From Micromonospora sp. NBC_01796 (GTDB taxonomy: Bacteria; Actinomycetota; Actinomycetes; Mycobacteriales; Micromonosporaceae): a stretch of 64,000 nt of DNA. How positions within the stretch are numbered: position 1 is the stretch's first letter; every line of letters begins with the position of its first letter. Shown piece after piece: positions 1-8,304 of the stretch. Made by a program: the position numbers and the translations under genes. The stretch lies in assembly GCF_035917455.1 (NCBI RefSeq), contig NZ_CP109078.1, positions 7,548,001-7,612,000 of the forward strand. The letters run 5' to 3'. A model generated the notes under the pieces. The model made no database searches, had not been told where the DNA came from, and worked only from the letters and a program-made list of their open reading frames with translations.

Positions 1-16
1 TCAGCAGGTACTTCAT
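1..16 (-). CDS. 5' end of a truncated gene (starts MKYLL)
   Basis: An ATG at 16 reading leftward gives MKYLL before the window ends. An AAGGA ribosome site lies 9 bases upstream (about 26-30 on the complementary strand). MKYLL- is a common start of small YCII/DGPF-type proteins, but five codons cannot settle the family. The gene is divergent from the membrane-protein gene at 196. Confidence 0.4.
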
Positions 17-195
17 CAGGGTCGTTCCTTCCGGTTCGTGCACCGTGCCGGCGCTGTCACCTGGTAAACGGAGCCGCCGCACCGTCCTCGACATGCTTAC
101 CGGAAAAGTTTCCTCGGCCGGATCTGTCGAACCGGACAGCACTGCTTCGTCTTTCCCACAGAAGCACCAAACAGCCGGACAACGGGAGAGACACC

Positions 196-651
196 ATGAA
201 CACGATCACGATCCGGGCCGACAACATGCTCACCACCCGGCCGGTGTGGCAGGTCAGCGCGCTGGCCGGACTGGCTGCGGCCGTCGCGACGGAGATCTTC
301 GGCCTGGCCGCCCGCGCCGTGGGGGTGCCGATGATGGCGGGAGGCACGGGCGCCACGGTCGCCGAGCCGGTCAACGTCGGCATGTTCGCCATGGGCACGG
401 TGATCTCCGTGTTCTGGGGCACGATCCTCGCGGTCCTGCTCGCCCGGTACGCCCGCCGCCCCGCCCGTACCTACCTGTGGACGACGATCGCGCTGACCGT
501 GGTGTCGATGGCGGGGCCGTACCTCGCCGGTGCCACCGCGACCTCGACCAAGGTGATGCTCGCCCTGTCGCACGTCGTCGCCGCGCTGATCGTCATCCCG
601 ATCGTCACCCGCCGGCTCGACCGCCTCCCCGACCGGCCCGGCACCCGCTGA
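196..651 (+). CDS. Small four-helix membrane protein, DUF6069-like
   Basis: A 151-residue protein with four predicted membrane segments (about residues 20-40, 55-80, 92-115 and 120-138) and a short basic tail. Length, the AA-rich first helix and the AEPVNVG/GTILAVLLAR spacing resemble the actinobacterial DUF6069 membrane family, whose function is unknown. A GGGAGAG ribosome site precedes the ATG. It stands alone: the gene to its left reads away and the gene to its right converges on it. No catalytic motif is visible, so no role is proposed. Confidence 0.7.
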   Translation: MNTITIRADNMLTTRPVWQVSALAGLAAAVATEIFGLAARAVGVPMMAGGTGATVAEPVNVGMFAMGTVISVFWGTILAVLLARYARRPARTYLWTTIALTVVSMAGPYLAGATATSTKVMLALSHVVAALIVIPIVTRRLDRLPDRPGTR

Positions 652-694
652 CCGACCGGCACCCGGCCTGCCTCGGGTAGGCCGCCCGGGTGGA

Positions 695-1636
695 TCAGTG
701 CCGACCGTCCACGGCGCCCGGCCCGGGCGGCGTGGGCGGAGCGGATGCTGGTCGTGGGTGGGCCGGAGTAGCCGGCCGGCGGGCGGGTCGGCGCGAGCGG
801 CGCAGCTCGGCCAGGGCGAACGCGGCGACGAGAACGGCGGCGACACCGACCAGTCCCCACGGGTAGCTGACGATGGTGGCACTGAACCGGGCCGGCCCGT
901 CCGGCCCGCCCAGCTCACCCCGGACGGTGTAGCTGCCGACGGCGGGCGCACCGATGGTCACCGGTAGACGTACGGTCCGCTGCTCGCCCGGTTGCAGGGT
1001 GTCGAGCAGGGGCGGGGGCACGAACCCGGTCGGGTTGGCACCCCGGCCGAGCGTCACCGTGATCGCGGGTTCGACCACCGGTGCGGTGCCGTTGTTGCGT
1101 ACGTCGACGAGCAGGATGCGTCGCGCCGGGCCGCCGAGCAGGGCCGGCCAGGACCAGTCCCCCGTCACGGCGACCCGGGTGACCTCGATCGCGGCGACGC
1201 CCGGCGGCGCCGCCATGGTTTCCGGTGGCACCGGCGGGGCGGTGACCCCGGCGACGACCACCGGCACCGTGCCGCCGAGGCTGCCGCTCAGGCTGGTCAC
1301 CCGGACCACGCACGGGCAGCCGACGGGCGGCGCGGTCACGGTCAGGGTGGTGGTCGCGGTCCCGGCCGTCGAGACGTAGGTCTGCACCGAGTCGTGCACG
1401 GCGCAGTCCGCCGACCCGCGCCGGCCGTTGTTGCCGCAGATCTCGACAGCGGCGGTGCCGGCCGGCCAGCCACCGAGCCGGACCATGATCCGGTCGCCGG
1501 GCGCCGTCCGGTCCCGGTCGATGGTGATCACGGGCGCCGACCCGGTCGGGGATGCGGTGGGGGTGGCCGGAGCCAGAACGGCGGTGGCCAGCACCGTGGT
1601 CACGAACATCAGGGCGGGGACGCCGGCCACCGTCAC
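695..1636 (-). CDS. Secreted, membrane-anchored surface protein of the haem/WxL locus
   Basis: A 313-residue protein with a hydrophobic N-terminal signal segment, an extracellular region, one membrane helix near residues 265-285 and an Arg/Pro-rich cytoplasmic tail. Residues about 30-115 look like a neocarzinostatin-type immunoglobulin fold: GDRIMV, a CGNNGR...C pair and a CPCVVRV pair give four cysteines for two disulfides. The middle part (VDVRNNGTAPV, LQPGEQRTV, GSYTVRG) looks like a second beta-sandwich of the CARDB/DUF916 kind. The start is GTG 1636, which overlaps the stop of the upstream DUF916-type gene (GTGA), so the two are translationally coupled. An open frame continues upstream to 1828 but lies inside the neighbouring gene. 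Role inferred: part of a wall-bound complex with the HtaA protein. Confidence 0.75.
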   Translation of the reverse strand: MTVAGVPALMFVTTVLATAVLAPATPTASPTGSAPVITIDRDRTAPGDRIMVRLGGWPAGTAAVEICGNNGRRGSADCAVHDSVQTYVSTAGTATTTLTVTAPPVGCPCVVRVTSLSGSLGGTVPVVVAGVTAPPVPPETMAAPPGVAAIEVTRVAVTGDWSWPALLGGPARRILLVDVRNNGTAPVVEPAITVTLGRGANPTGFVPPPLLDTLQPGEQRTVRLPVTIGAPAVGSYTVRGELGGPDGPARFSATIVSYPWGLVGVAAVLVAAFALAELRRSRRPARRPATPAHPRPASAPPTPPGPGAVDGRH

Positions 1637-2709
1637 ACCCGCCCGTCGGTGGCCGCCACAGCCTCGCTGCCGGGCCCCCCGGAACCGGTCTTCGCGGCCT
1701 CGGGGGCGGTCCGACCGGCCTCGGGGGCGGGTACTGGGGCGTCGGCGGCGCGGCGGGCCGGGCGGCGTCGGATGCGCCGGACCACCGCGACCACGCCGAG
1801 CAGCGCCAGCGCCGCGACCAGGAGCCACGGCGGAGCCCAGACACCACTGGTACGGGTGACCCGAGGCAGCGGTACGTCCATCGTGGACGGCTCCACCAGG
1901 ACCGCGACGGTCAGCCGGCCGGCTGCCGGTAGCCCGGTGACCCGCTCGCGTACCTCGATGGCCGATCCGGGTAGCAGCTCGGGCAGTTCGAGGTTGCCGG
2001 TACGGGCCAGGGACCAGCCGAGCGGGCCGGTGACGGCGACCTGACCGGTGCCACCGATCCGTACGTTGCCGGTGTTGCGCAGTTGGTAGCGGATCGTCAT
2101 GGTGCCGCCGCCGAACGGGTTCAGCGGGTTGTGGTGCGTCACCCGTAGCGTCTCGACCTGGAGCGACGGGTGCAGCGGCCCGGCCACGCGAAGGTAGATG
2201 CGGGCGGCGGCCCGCCGGTCCAGGTTGACCCGCTGCCCGCCGGCGTCGGTGCCCACCGCGGTCACGGAGGCGACCAGGCCACCGCTGTGGTCGCCCGGTG
2301 TGGCATTGGCGGGTACGTCGAGGTGGAACGGGACGACCACCCGCTGCCCGGCGGGGACCGTCCGGGTACGCGACCCGACGCTCGTCCAGGCACCGGGCCC
2401 GGTCGGAGGTTGGCTCGCCGGCAGCAGCCCGAATCCGCCGTCGATGGTGGTGAACGCGTCGGTGGCGTACACGGTGAGCGTCAACGGCGTGCTGCCGAGG
2501 TTGGTGATCGCGACATGGTCGTCGATGCGCTGTCCGGGGCTGGCGTCGTAGGCGAAGTAGCTGCGCCCGGTGGGTCCGGAGGCGCTGGAGGGTTGCACCG
2601 CCCAGGTGATGTCGGCAGCGCGTGACGCCGCGGGCGCGGCATGGCCGGGCGACGAGGACAGGACGGCGATCAGGGCCACGGCCAGCGCCGGCAGCGATCG
2701 GTGGATCAT
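1633..2709 (-). CDS. DUF916-type (WxL partner, peptidoglycan-binding) anchored protein
   Basis: A 358-residue protein with a cleavable signal (cut near GHAAPA, residue 24-26), an extracellular region, a membrane helix at about 295-315 and a basic tail ending in the cytoplasm. Residues 35-180 carry the hallmarks of the WxL-protein peptidoglycan domain (DUF916): FAYDASPGQRIDDHVAITN, VYATDAF, VPFHLDVPANATPGDHSGGLV. Residues 180-270 form a second beta-sandwich (NPFGGGTMTIRYQLRNTGN), where Firmicute relatives have DUF3324. In Firmicutes such proteins hold WxL proteins on the cell wall. Here the gene lies just downstream of a WxL-ended HtaA protein, separated from it by a strong hairpin, and overlaps the next gene by 4 bases. 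Function is inferred from family and context. Confidence 0.8.
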   Translation of the reverse strand: MIHRSLPALAVALIAVLSSSPGHAAPAASRAADITWAVQPSSASGPTGRSYFAYDASPGQRIDDHVAITNLGSTPLTLTVYATDAFTTIDGGFGLLPASQPPTGPGAWTSVGSRTRTVPAGQRVVVPFHLDVPANATPGDHSGGLVASVTAVGTDAGGQRVNLDRRAAARIYLRVAGPLHPSLQVETLRVTHHNPLNPFGGGTMTIRYQLRNTGNVRIGGTGQVAVTGPLGWSLARTGNLELPELLPGSAIEVRERVTGLPAAGRLTVAVLVEPSTMDVPLPRVTRTSGVWAPPWLLVAALALLGVVAVVRRIRRRPARRAADAPVPAPEAGRTAPEAAKTGSGGPGSEAVAATDGRV

Positions 2710-2732
2710 GTGCAGCTCCGCGGAAGGGGCGG

Positions 2733-2772
2733 CGGCAGCGGCGTCCGGTCCAGAGATCGGACGCCGCTGCCG
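2733..2772 (-). terminator. 15-bp perfect hairpin after the HtaA gene
   Basis: Arms 2733-2747 and 2758-2772 are perfectly complementary (15 pairs) around a 10-base loop. It begins 8 bases after the stop of the HtaA-WxL gene and before the DUF916-type gene. There is no T-run, as is usual in high-GC actinomycetes. It could end or attenuate the iron-regulated transcript, giving more HtaA protein than anchor. Confidence 0.7.
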
Positions 2773-2779
2773 TAAGGGG

Positions 2780-4300
2780 TCAGGACAGGGTGACGGTCAG
2801 GGTCGCGGTGTAGTCACCCGGCGAGGTTGACGCCGGTACACCGAGGTCGAGCCGTGCCCCGCACTCGAACTGTCCGGCGCTCGCGCCGGCCGCCGAGGTG
2901 CACAGTGCCCGGGCGGTGCCCAGACCCGTGCCCGCACCGGGGTTGGCCACCGCACCCGGCGTGACCAATCCCGGTGTGCCGACCAGCCCGTCGTTCACCA
3001 CCGACGCGTTCGGCGTCCAGCCGAGGTTGTCGGCGGCGATCACACCACCGGCGGCACTGGTGAAGTTCTCCACCTGGCCGACCAGGCTCCAGCCGGCGTT
3101 GGTGCCCCGCTGGTCGGAGACGGTGACCTTGTTGAGGTTGCCGGTCGCCGTACCGCCGGGGTCGACCGCGCCGAGGGCGACGGTCGATCCGGCCGAGGTC
3201 AGGATCAGCGCGCCGGTCTGGCGGACCTGCGCGGTGATCTCCTGTTCGGCGCTGCCGCCGGACCCTGGGGTGCCGGCGAAGCTGACCGGAGTGAACGTGT
3301 CCTGGCTCCGGTCGGCCGAGCCGTGCGCGGCGAAGGTCAGGATGTAGCACTGCACCGTGGTGCAGTCGACGGCGTTACCGCTGCCGTCGGTGTACTTCGC
3401 GGCGACCGACAGCGTGGTGCTGAAGGTTCCGTCGCCGTTCAGCGTGTCCTGCCCCGCGCTCGGGGTGGTGACGTTCTTGTTCACCCACTTCACCGACTTG
3501 TAGCGCCGGGCGTTGACCCAGTAGTCGGTGTCGTTCTTCGGTCCGAAGGCGACGTAGACGCCGTTGCCGCCGGCACCGTCGGGGTTGAAGCCCGAGCCGG
3601 TGACGGTGACGGTCGCCTGTTCCGGGTCGATGCCGGTCGACGGGGTGACCGAGACGGCCGGCGCCGCCGGTGCTCCGGCGGAGGTGAAACTGAACGTCGC
3701 CGGGTCCAGGACCGTGCCCGCACCGTAGAAGCCGGCGAACGCCGACGCCCCGATCTCGGTCATGGTCGCGGCCAGGTTGGTCCAGGTCACCGTGGTGCCG
3801 GAGGACTGCGGGCCGGCGGACGCGTCCAGGGTCGCGATCGCGGCCTGGTCGACCGACACCGGCTCGAAACCGCCGCCGCTGACCTCGAGGTCGACGTCGG
3901 CGAGCAGCGATCCCGTTTCCCCTGCCAGGACCACCGTGGGGTTGGCCATGGTGATCTTGAAGAAGTGAGCCGGGTACGACAGCACCACCGTGCCGCCGTA
4001 GTGGACGGTCGCCGCCCCGGTCGCCGGGTCGTACGAGCCGTCGAGGGCGGCGAATCTGAAGGTGCCGTCCGCGTTGCGGGTGGCACCGTCGGTGACCGCG
4101 ATCGGCGGATTGCCGTTACCGGTGGACACGTAGTTACGGAACGAGGCCTTGAATCCCCAGTCGAGGTCACCTGCGGTGACGTCCACCGGGGCCGCCGCCA
4201 CGGGTGCCACCGCGACGATCGAGGCGGCGGCACCGAGGACAACCGCGGCCGTCCATCGCAGCGACGTACGCCGGGCGTTGCCGGCGTTCAGTCTGCCCAT
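2780..4300 (-). CDS. HtaA-type haem-binding surface protein with WxL-like C-terminus
   Basis: A 506-residue secreted protein expected to bind haem outside the cell. Signal peptide residues 1-37 (cut near VAAAP). Residues 40-205 are an HtaA domain, recognised by LDWGFKASFRNYV and the beta-rich repeat after it; Tyr57 and His112 (in YPAHFF) sit where the haem-ligand Tyr and His of Corynebacterium HtaA domains lie. Residues about 210-340 are a neocarzinostatin-like domain (VTVTGSGF, VYVAFG, DCTTVQC, DRSQDTF) shared with the protein at 4516. Residues 355-506 resemble a WxL domain: Trp404-Ser-Leu is the first WxL motif, while the C-terminal motif is VTL (TATLTVTLS) rather than WTL. There is no membrane anchor, as in WxL proteins. 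ATG 4300 is chosen because AGGAAG lies 5 bases upstream; a GTG at 4333 has poorer support. An iron box lies at 4351-4369. Confidence 0.85.
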   Translation of the reverse strand: MGRLNAGNARRTSLRWTAAVVLGAAASIVAVAPVAAAPVDVTAGDLDWGFKASFRNYVSTGNGNPPIAVTDGATRNADGTFRFAALDGSYDPATGAATVHYGGTVVLSYPAHFFKITMANPTVVLAGETGSLLADVDLEVSGGGFEPVSVDQAAIATLDASAGPQSSGTTVTWTNLAATMTEIGASAFAGFYGAGTVLDPATFSFTSAGAPAAPAVSVTPSTGIDPEQATVTVTGSGFNPDGAGGNGVYVAFGPKNDTDYWVNARRYKSVKWVNKNVTTPSAGQDTLNGDGTFSTTLSVAAKYTDGSGNAVDCTTVQCYILTFAAHGSADRSQDTFTPVSFAGTPGSGGSAEQEITAQVRQTGALILTSAGSTVALGAVDPGGTATGNLNKVTVSDQRGTNAGWSLVGQVENFTSAAGGVIAADNLGWTPNASVVNDGLVGTPGLVTPGAVANPGAGTGLGTARALCTSAAGASAGQFECGARLDLGVPASTSPGDYTATLTVTLS

Positions 4301-4350
4301 CCTGCTTCCTTTCCGAGAAGACCGGGGGAACACGTTCCCCTAAGACCAAC

Positions 4351-4369
4351 TTAGGTTAGCCTAAGCTAA
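4351..4369. promoter_or_regulatory. IdeR/DtxR-type iron box 1
   Basis: The sequence TTAGGTTAGCCTAAGCTAA matches the 19-base IdeR/DtxR consensus (TTAGGTTAGSCTAACCTAA) at 18 of 19 positions. It lies 51 bases before ATG 4300 of the leftward HtaA gene, where a bound iron-loaded repressor would block transcription. Expected effect: the locus is off in iron-rich cells and on when iron is scarce. Confidence 0.9.
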
Positions 4370-4463
4370 GTTGCGGTCAACCCGGCACCCGGACAACAGG
4401 TCGACGCTGTTGATCCACAAGAAACGAGCCGGTCAGACGCTTGTCCTTCGACTGCATCCAGTC

Positions 4464-4482
4464 TTAGGTTAGGCAACCCTTA
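4464..4482. promoter_or_regulatory. IdeR/DtxR-type iron box 2
   Basis: TTAGGTTAGGCAACCCTTA matches the iron-box consensus at 16 of 19 positions, with a perfect left half. It lies 33 bases before the ATG at 4516 of the rightward haem-uptake operon. With box 1 it gives each arm of the divergent locus its own operator. Confidence 0.85.
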
Positions 4483-4515
4483 CTGTCCAGTCGTCAACCA
4501 ACCGGAGTAATCCCG

Positions 4516-5352
4516 ATGTCCACTCGTCCAGGGCTGCGCCGTCGCCTCACCGGCACGGTCCTCCTGCTCAGCGCGGTCGCGACCGGCGTGCTGCCCCCCT
4601 CAACAGCCTCCGCCGACACGGTCGGCCAGGGCCCGAACGGACAACGCCTCACGGTCGGCAAGACGGCCGGCGTCAACCGGGCCGGGGAGACGATCACCGT
4701 CTCCGGCTCCGGCTACGACACCAACAAGGGGATCTACGTCGCGTACTGCGTCGACAACGGCAAGGGCGTGCTCCCCTCACCGTGCGGTGGCGGCGCGGAC
4801 ACCAGCGGCAGCTCGGGCGCTTCCCAGTGGATCTCGTCCAACCCACCCTCGTACGGCGAGGGACTGGCCATCCCGTACGGCCCGAACGGCACGTTCCGGG
4901 TCCAGATCAAGGTCAGCGCGAAGATCGGCGACGTCGACTGCACCGTACGCAGGTGCGTGGTGGCCACCCGCAGCGACCACACCCGCACCAGTGACCGTAC
5001 GCAGGACGTACTCGTCCCGGTGAGCTTCGCGACACCACCCGCCCCGACCACCGGGCCGACGCCGGCGCGTACCGGTGCCGCCACCACCCGCCCCGACACC
5101 CGGCCCACCACCACCGCACCGGGACCGGCCGGCACGTCGAGCGCCGCCGGTACGCCGGCCACCGGCACAGCGGTGACCGGCCCGGTCAGCGGACCGGGTG
5201 GCGGGACCGCCGCGGCCGGCCCGATCGAGGTGACCCGGGTCAGCGAGAGCAGTTCCACCGGTCGCCTGTGGACCGGCGCGCTGGCCCTCGTCGTGGCCGC
5301 GCTGGTCGGCGTACTCCTGCTCCGGCGCCGCAACCGGCGCGGTGCCGCATGA
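4516..5352 (+). CDS. Membrane-anchored surface protein with neocarzinostatin-like domain, first gene of haem operon
   Basis: A 278-residue protein: signal peptide to about residue 34 (STASADT), a beta domain at 40-175, a Thr/Pro/Gly-rich stalk at 176-240, a membrane helix at 253-272 and a basic end. The domain (ITVSGSGYDTNKGIYVAYC, DCTVRRCVVAT, SDRTQDVLVPVSF) is homologous to the middle domain of the HtaA-WxL protein encoded divergently. The stalk and helix would hold it above the membrane, so it could receive haem from the wall protein and pass it to the lipoprotein encoded next. It has no HtaA domain itself, so haem binding is unproven. It overlaps the next gene by ATGA and is preceded by iron box 2. 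Confidence 0.8.
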   Translation: MSTRPGLRRRLTGTVLLLSAVATGVLPPSTASADTVGQGPNGQRLTVGKTAGVNRAGETITVSGSGYDTNKGIYVAYCVDNGKGVLPSPCGGGADTSGSSGASQWISSNPPSYGEGLAIPYGPNGTFRVQIKVSAKIGDVDCTVRRCVVATRSDHTRTSDRTQDVLVPVSFATPPAPTTGPTPARTGAATTRPDTRPTTTAPGPAGTSSAAGTPATGTAVTGPVSGPGGGTAAAGPIEVTRVSESSSTGRLWTGALALVVAALVGVLLLRRRNRRGAA

Positions 5353-6383
5353 TCCGCCGGCCCCGACCCACCCACGGCGCCGCCCTTGCCCTGCTCGCCG
5401 TCCTCGGCCTCGCCGGCTGCGCCGGTGCCACCGCCGAGGCCGACCGCGACCCGGCCGCCGGCTGCGGCCCGTCGACCGCACGGGTCGAGTCCACCGACGT
5501 GGTTCCGGTGGCGACCAACCCGCCGGCCGGACTGCCGGTCACCGTGACCTCCGCGGACGGTACGAGCGTGACGGTGACCGACACCAGCCGCATCCTGCCG
5601 GTCAACCTGTACGGCTCGATCGCCGAGATCGTCTTCAGCCTCGGCCTCGGCGACCGGGTCGTGGGGCGGGACACCGCCACCACCTTCCCCGCCGCAGCCC
5701 ACCTGCCACGGGTCACCCCGGCCGGACACGACCTCTCCGGTGAGGCGATTCTCCGCCTCAACCCCACCGTCGTGATCGCCGACGACAGCATCGGGCCACC
5801 GGAGGTGCTCAACCAGCTCCGCCGGTCCGGCATCCCGGTGGTGCTGATCGACGACGAACAGACCCTGACCGCGGTGTCCCGGCACATTCGGGCGATCGCG
5901 GCGGCGCTGGGCGTCCCGGCTGCCGGAGAGGCGCTGGTCGGCCGGGTCGACGCCGACATCGCGGCCGCCCGTCGCACCGCACCGGAGGGTCGCCCACCCC
6001 GCATCGCCTTCCTCTACCTGCGCGGCACCGCCGGGGTGTACCTGATGGCCGGCAAGGGCGCCGGCTCGGACGAGATGATCCGGGCGATCGGCGCGGTCGA
6101 CGCCGGCACCGAGATCGGACTGGAGAAGTTCCGCCCGCTGACCAGCGAAGGTCTGATCAATGCGGCTCCGGACGTGATCCTGGTGATGACCGAGGGACTC
6201 GAATCGGTCAAGGGCGTCGACGGGCTGCTCGCGATGCCGGGCGTGGCGCAGACCCCGGCCGGGCGCGACCGGCGCATCGTCGACATGGACGACGGGATCC
6301 TGCTCAACTTCGGCGCCCGAACCGGCCTCGCCATCAGCGCCCTGGCCAAGGCGGTGTACGAGTGCGGGGGCAACCGACCGTGA
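5349..6383 (+). CDS. hmuT: Haem ABC transporter substrate-binding lipoprotein (HmuT)
   Basis: A 344-residue class III binding lipoprotein. Residues 1-24 form a lipoprotein signal with lipobox LAGC (Cys24). Two Rossmann-like lobes follow (ILPVNLYGSIAEIVFSLGLGDRVVG...; PRIAFLYLRGTAGVYLMAG...). His127 (AGHDLSGE) and Tyr231 (AGVYLM) fall where the haem ligands of Corynebacterium HmuT lie, which favours haem over a siderophore. The ATG at 5349 overlaps the stop of the preceding gene (ATGA), and the end overlaps the permease gene (GTGA). It should hand haem to the HmuU/HmuV importer. Confidence 0.9.
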   Translation: MIRRPRPTHGAALALLAVLGLAGCAGATAEADRDPAAGCGPSTARVESTDVVPVATNPPAGLPVTVTSADGTSVTVTDTSRILPVNLYGSIAEIVFSLGLGDRVVGRDTATTFPAAAHLPRVTPAGHDLSGEAILRLNPTVVIADDSIGPPEVLNQLRRSGIPVVLIDDEQTLTAVSRHIRAIAAALGVPAAGEALVGRVDADIAAARRTAPEGRPPRIAFLYLRGTAGVYLMAGKGAGSDEMIRAIGAVDAGTEIGLEKFRPLTSEGLINAAPDVILVMTEGLESVKGVDGLLAMPGVAQTPAGRDRRIVDMDDGILLNFGARTGLAISALAKAVYECGGNRP

Positions 6384-7489
6384 GCGCAGAACCCGTCACC
6401 GCGTCACCGACGCGGTCCCGCACCCCCGGACCAGGACCGGTCGGCCCACCGAGCACCCGGCGCCGCAACGGGATACTCCTCGCCGGACTGACCGCCGGGC
6501 TGGTGCTGATCTGCCTGGTCGCGGCCGGCACCGGGCAGGTGCACGTGTCACCGGCCGAGGTGCTCGGCTCCGTCCTGCACCGGCTCGGCCTGCCCGTCGG
6601 TCCGCTGCCCGGTGCCGCGCAGGGCGAGAACGCGTTGTGGGTGGTCCGGTTTCCCAGGGTCAGCCTGGCCGTCGTCGTCGGCGCGTCCCTCGGCTGCGCC
6701 GGAGCGCTCATGCAGGGCGTCTTCGGCAACCCGCTCGCCGAGCCCGGCATCATCGGGGTCTCCTCCGGTGCGGCCGTCGGCGCCGCCGCCACCATCGTCA
6801 CCGGAATCTCCACCCTCGGCGGCTGGACCGTCGCCGCGGCGGCGTTCGTTACCGGCCTGCTGACCACCCTGCTGGTCTACGCGATGTCCCGCGCCGACGG
6901 CCGTACCGAGGTGGTGACCCTGGTCCTGACCGGTATCGCGGTCAACGCGGTCGCCGGTGCCGTACTCGGCCTGCTGATGTTCTTCGGGGACGCGGACGCG
7001 GTCCGGGCGATCGCGTTCTGGCAACTGGGCAGCCTCGCCCAGGCCACCTGGGCCAGCGTCGCGGTCACCCTGCCCTGCGCCGTGGTCGGGATCGGCGCCG
7101 CGCTGGCCGCCGCCGGCCGGCTGGACCTGCTCGCGCTCGGCGAGCGACCGGCCCAGCACCTCGGTGTACCGGTCGAACGACTGCGGATCGTGATGATCAC
7201 GGTAACCGCCCTGCTCGCGGCCTCCGCGGTCGCGTTCACCGGAATCATCAGCTTCGTCGGCCTGGTGGTGCCGCACCTGATCCGGCTCGTCACCGGACCC
7301 GGGCACCGGGTGCTGATCCCCGCGAGCGCCCTCGGCGGGGCGATCATCGTGGTCGCCGCGGACCTGGCCGCCCGGACCCTCGTCGACTACCAGGAACTAC
7401 CGCTGGGCGTACTGACCGCGGTCGTCGGCGGCCCCTGCTTCTTCTGGCTGCTCCGCCGAACCCGCAGCCGCGCCGGAGGCTGGGCGTGA
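6380..7489 (+). CDS. hmuU: Haem ABC transporter permease (HmuU)
   Basis: A 369-residue FecCD-family permease with about ten hydrophobic segments after a 35-residue Pro/Arg-rich cytoplasmic start. Family marks include NPLAEPGIIGVSSGAAVGA, the LALGERPAQHLGV coupling region that contacts the ATPase, GIISFVGLVVPHLIR, and the ending ELPLGVLTAVVGGPCFFWLL. GTG 6380 overlaps the HmuT stop, and the end overlaps the HmuV start, so all are made from one coupled transcript. It forms a homodimeric channel that moves haem into the cytoplasm. Confidence 0.92.
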   Translation: MSAEPVTASPTRSRTPGPGPVGPPSTRRRNGILLAGLTAGLVLICLVAAGTGQVHVSPAEVLGSVLHRLGLPVGPLPGAAQGENALWVVRFPRVSLAVVVGASLGCAGALMQGVFGNPLAEPGIIGVSSGAAVGAAATIVTGISTLGGWTVAAAAFVTGLLTTLLVYAMSRADGRTEVVTLVLTGIAVNAVAGAVLGLLMFFGDADAVRAIAFWQLGSLAQATWASVAVTLPCAVVGIGAALAAAGRLDLLALGERPAQHLGVPVERLRIVMITVTALLAASAVAFTGIISFVGLVVPHLIRLVTGPGHRVLIPASALGGAIIVVAADLAARTLVDYQELPLGVLTAVVGGPCFFWLLRRTRSRAGGWA

Positions 7490-8304
7490 ACCCACCACCG
7501 CGCCCCGCGCCCGTCACCATGACGGTCCCGATCGAGGTACGAGACCTACGGGTCCGGCTCGGTGATCGGCTCGTCCTGCGGGACGTGAGCGTGGACGTCC
7601 GAGCCGGCGAACTGCTCACCCTGGTCGGCCCGAACGGCGCCGGCAAGTCAACCCTGCTTGCCGCGCTCTGCGGTGACCTCCGGGTGGCCGGCGGACAGAT
7701 CCGGGTCCAGGGTTCGGCGCTGTCCGCGTGGACACCCGGCCAGCTCGCGCGCCGACGGGCGATGCTGCCGCAGCGTACGACGCTGGCGTTCCCGTTCACC
7801 GCGGGCGAGGTGGTGGCCATGGGCCGGGCTCCCTGGGTCGGGCGCCCCGAGCAGGCGCAGGACGACGAGGCGATCGCCGAGGCGATGCGGCTCACCGAGA
7901 TCGGGGACCTTGCCGGCCGCCCCTTCCCCGCCCTGTCCGGCGGCGAACAGGCACGGGTGGCGCTGGCCCGGGTGCTGGCCCAGCGCACCCCGATCCTGCT
8001 GCTCGACGAGCCGACCGCTGCACTCGACCTGCACCACCAGGAGCTGGTCCTGAGGGTCGCCAGAGCTCGGGCCCGAGCCGGGGACACGGTGGTGGCCGTG
8101 CTGCACGACCTGGGGCTGGCGGCCGCGTACGCCGATCGCATCGCGCTGCTCTCCGACGGCCGGCTGGTCACCGACGGTCCCCCGGAACAGGTGCTGACCG
8201 CGGACCGGCTCAGCGCGGCGTACCGGCACGAGATCGAGATACTCCCCCATCCCCGCACCGGAACCCCGCTGGTGCTGCCAATTCGATCCACAGAGGACAA
8301 ATGA
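7486..8304 (+). CDS. hmuV: Haem ABC transporter ATP-binding protein (HmuV)
   Basis: A 272-residue ATPase of the haem/siderophore importer group. Walker A GPNGAGKST (about residues 46-54), Q-loop near MLPQRTTLAF, signature LSGGEQ, Walker B ILLLDEPTAALD and H-loop VLHDLGLAA are all intact. GTG 7486 is chosen since GGAGG lies 6 bases before it and it overlaps the HmuU stop (GTGA); an internal ATG at 7519 is a weaker alternative. It powers HmuU and overlaps the haem oxygenase gene by 4 bases. Confidence 0.92.
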   Translation: MNPPPRPAPVTMTVPIEVRDLRVRLGDRLVLRDVSVDVRAGELLTLVGPNGAGKSTLLAALCGDLRVAGGQIRVQGSALSAWTPGQLARRRAMLPQRTTLAFPFTAGEVVAMGRAPWVGRPEQAQDDEAIAEAMRLTEIGDLAGRPFPALSGGEQARVALARVLAQRTPILLLDEPTAALDLHHQELVLRVARARARAGDTVVAVLHDLGLAAAYADRIALLSDGRLVTDGPPEQVLTADRLSAAYRHEIEILPHPRTGTPLVLPIRSTEDK

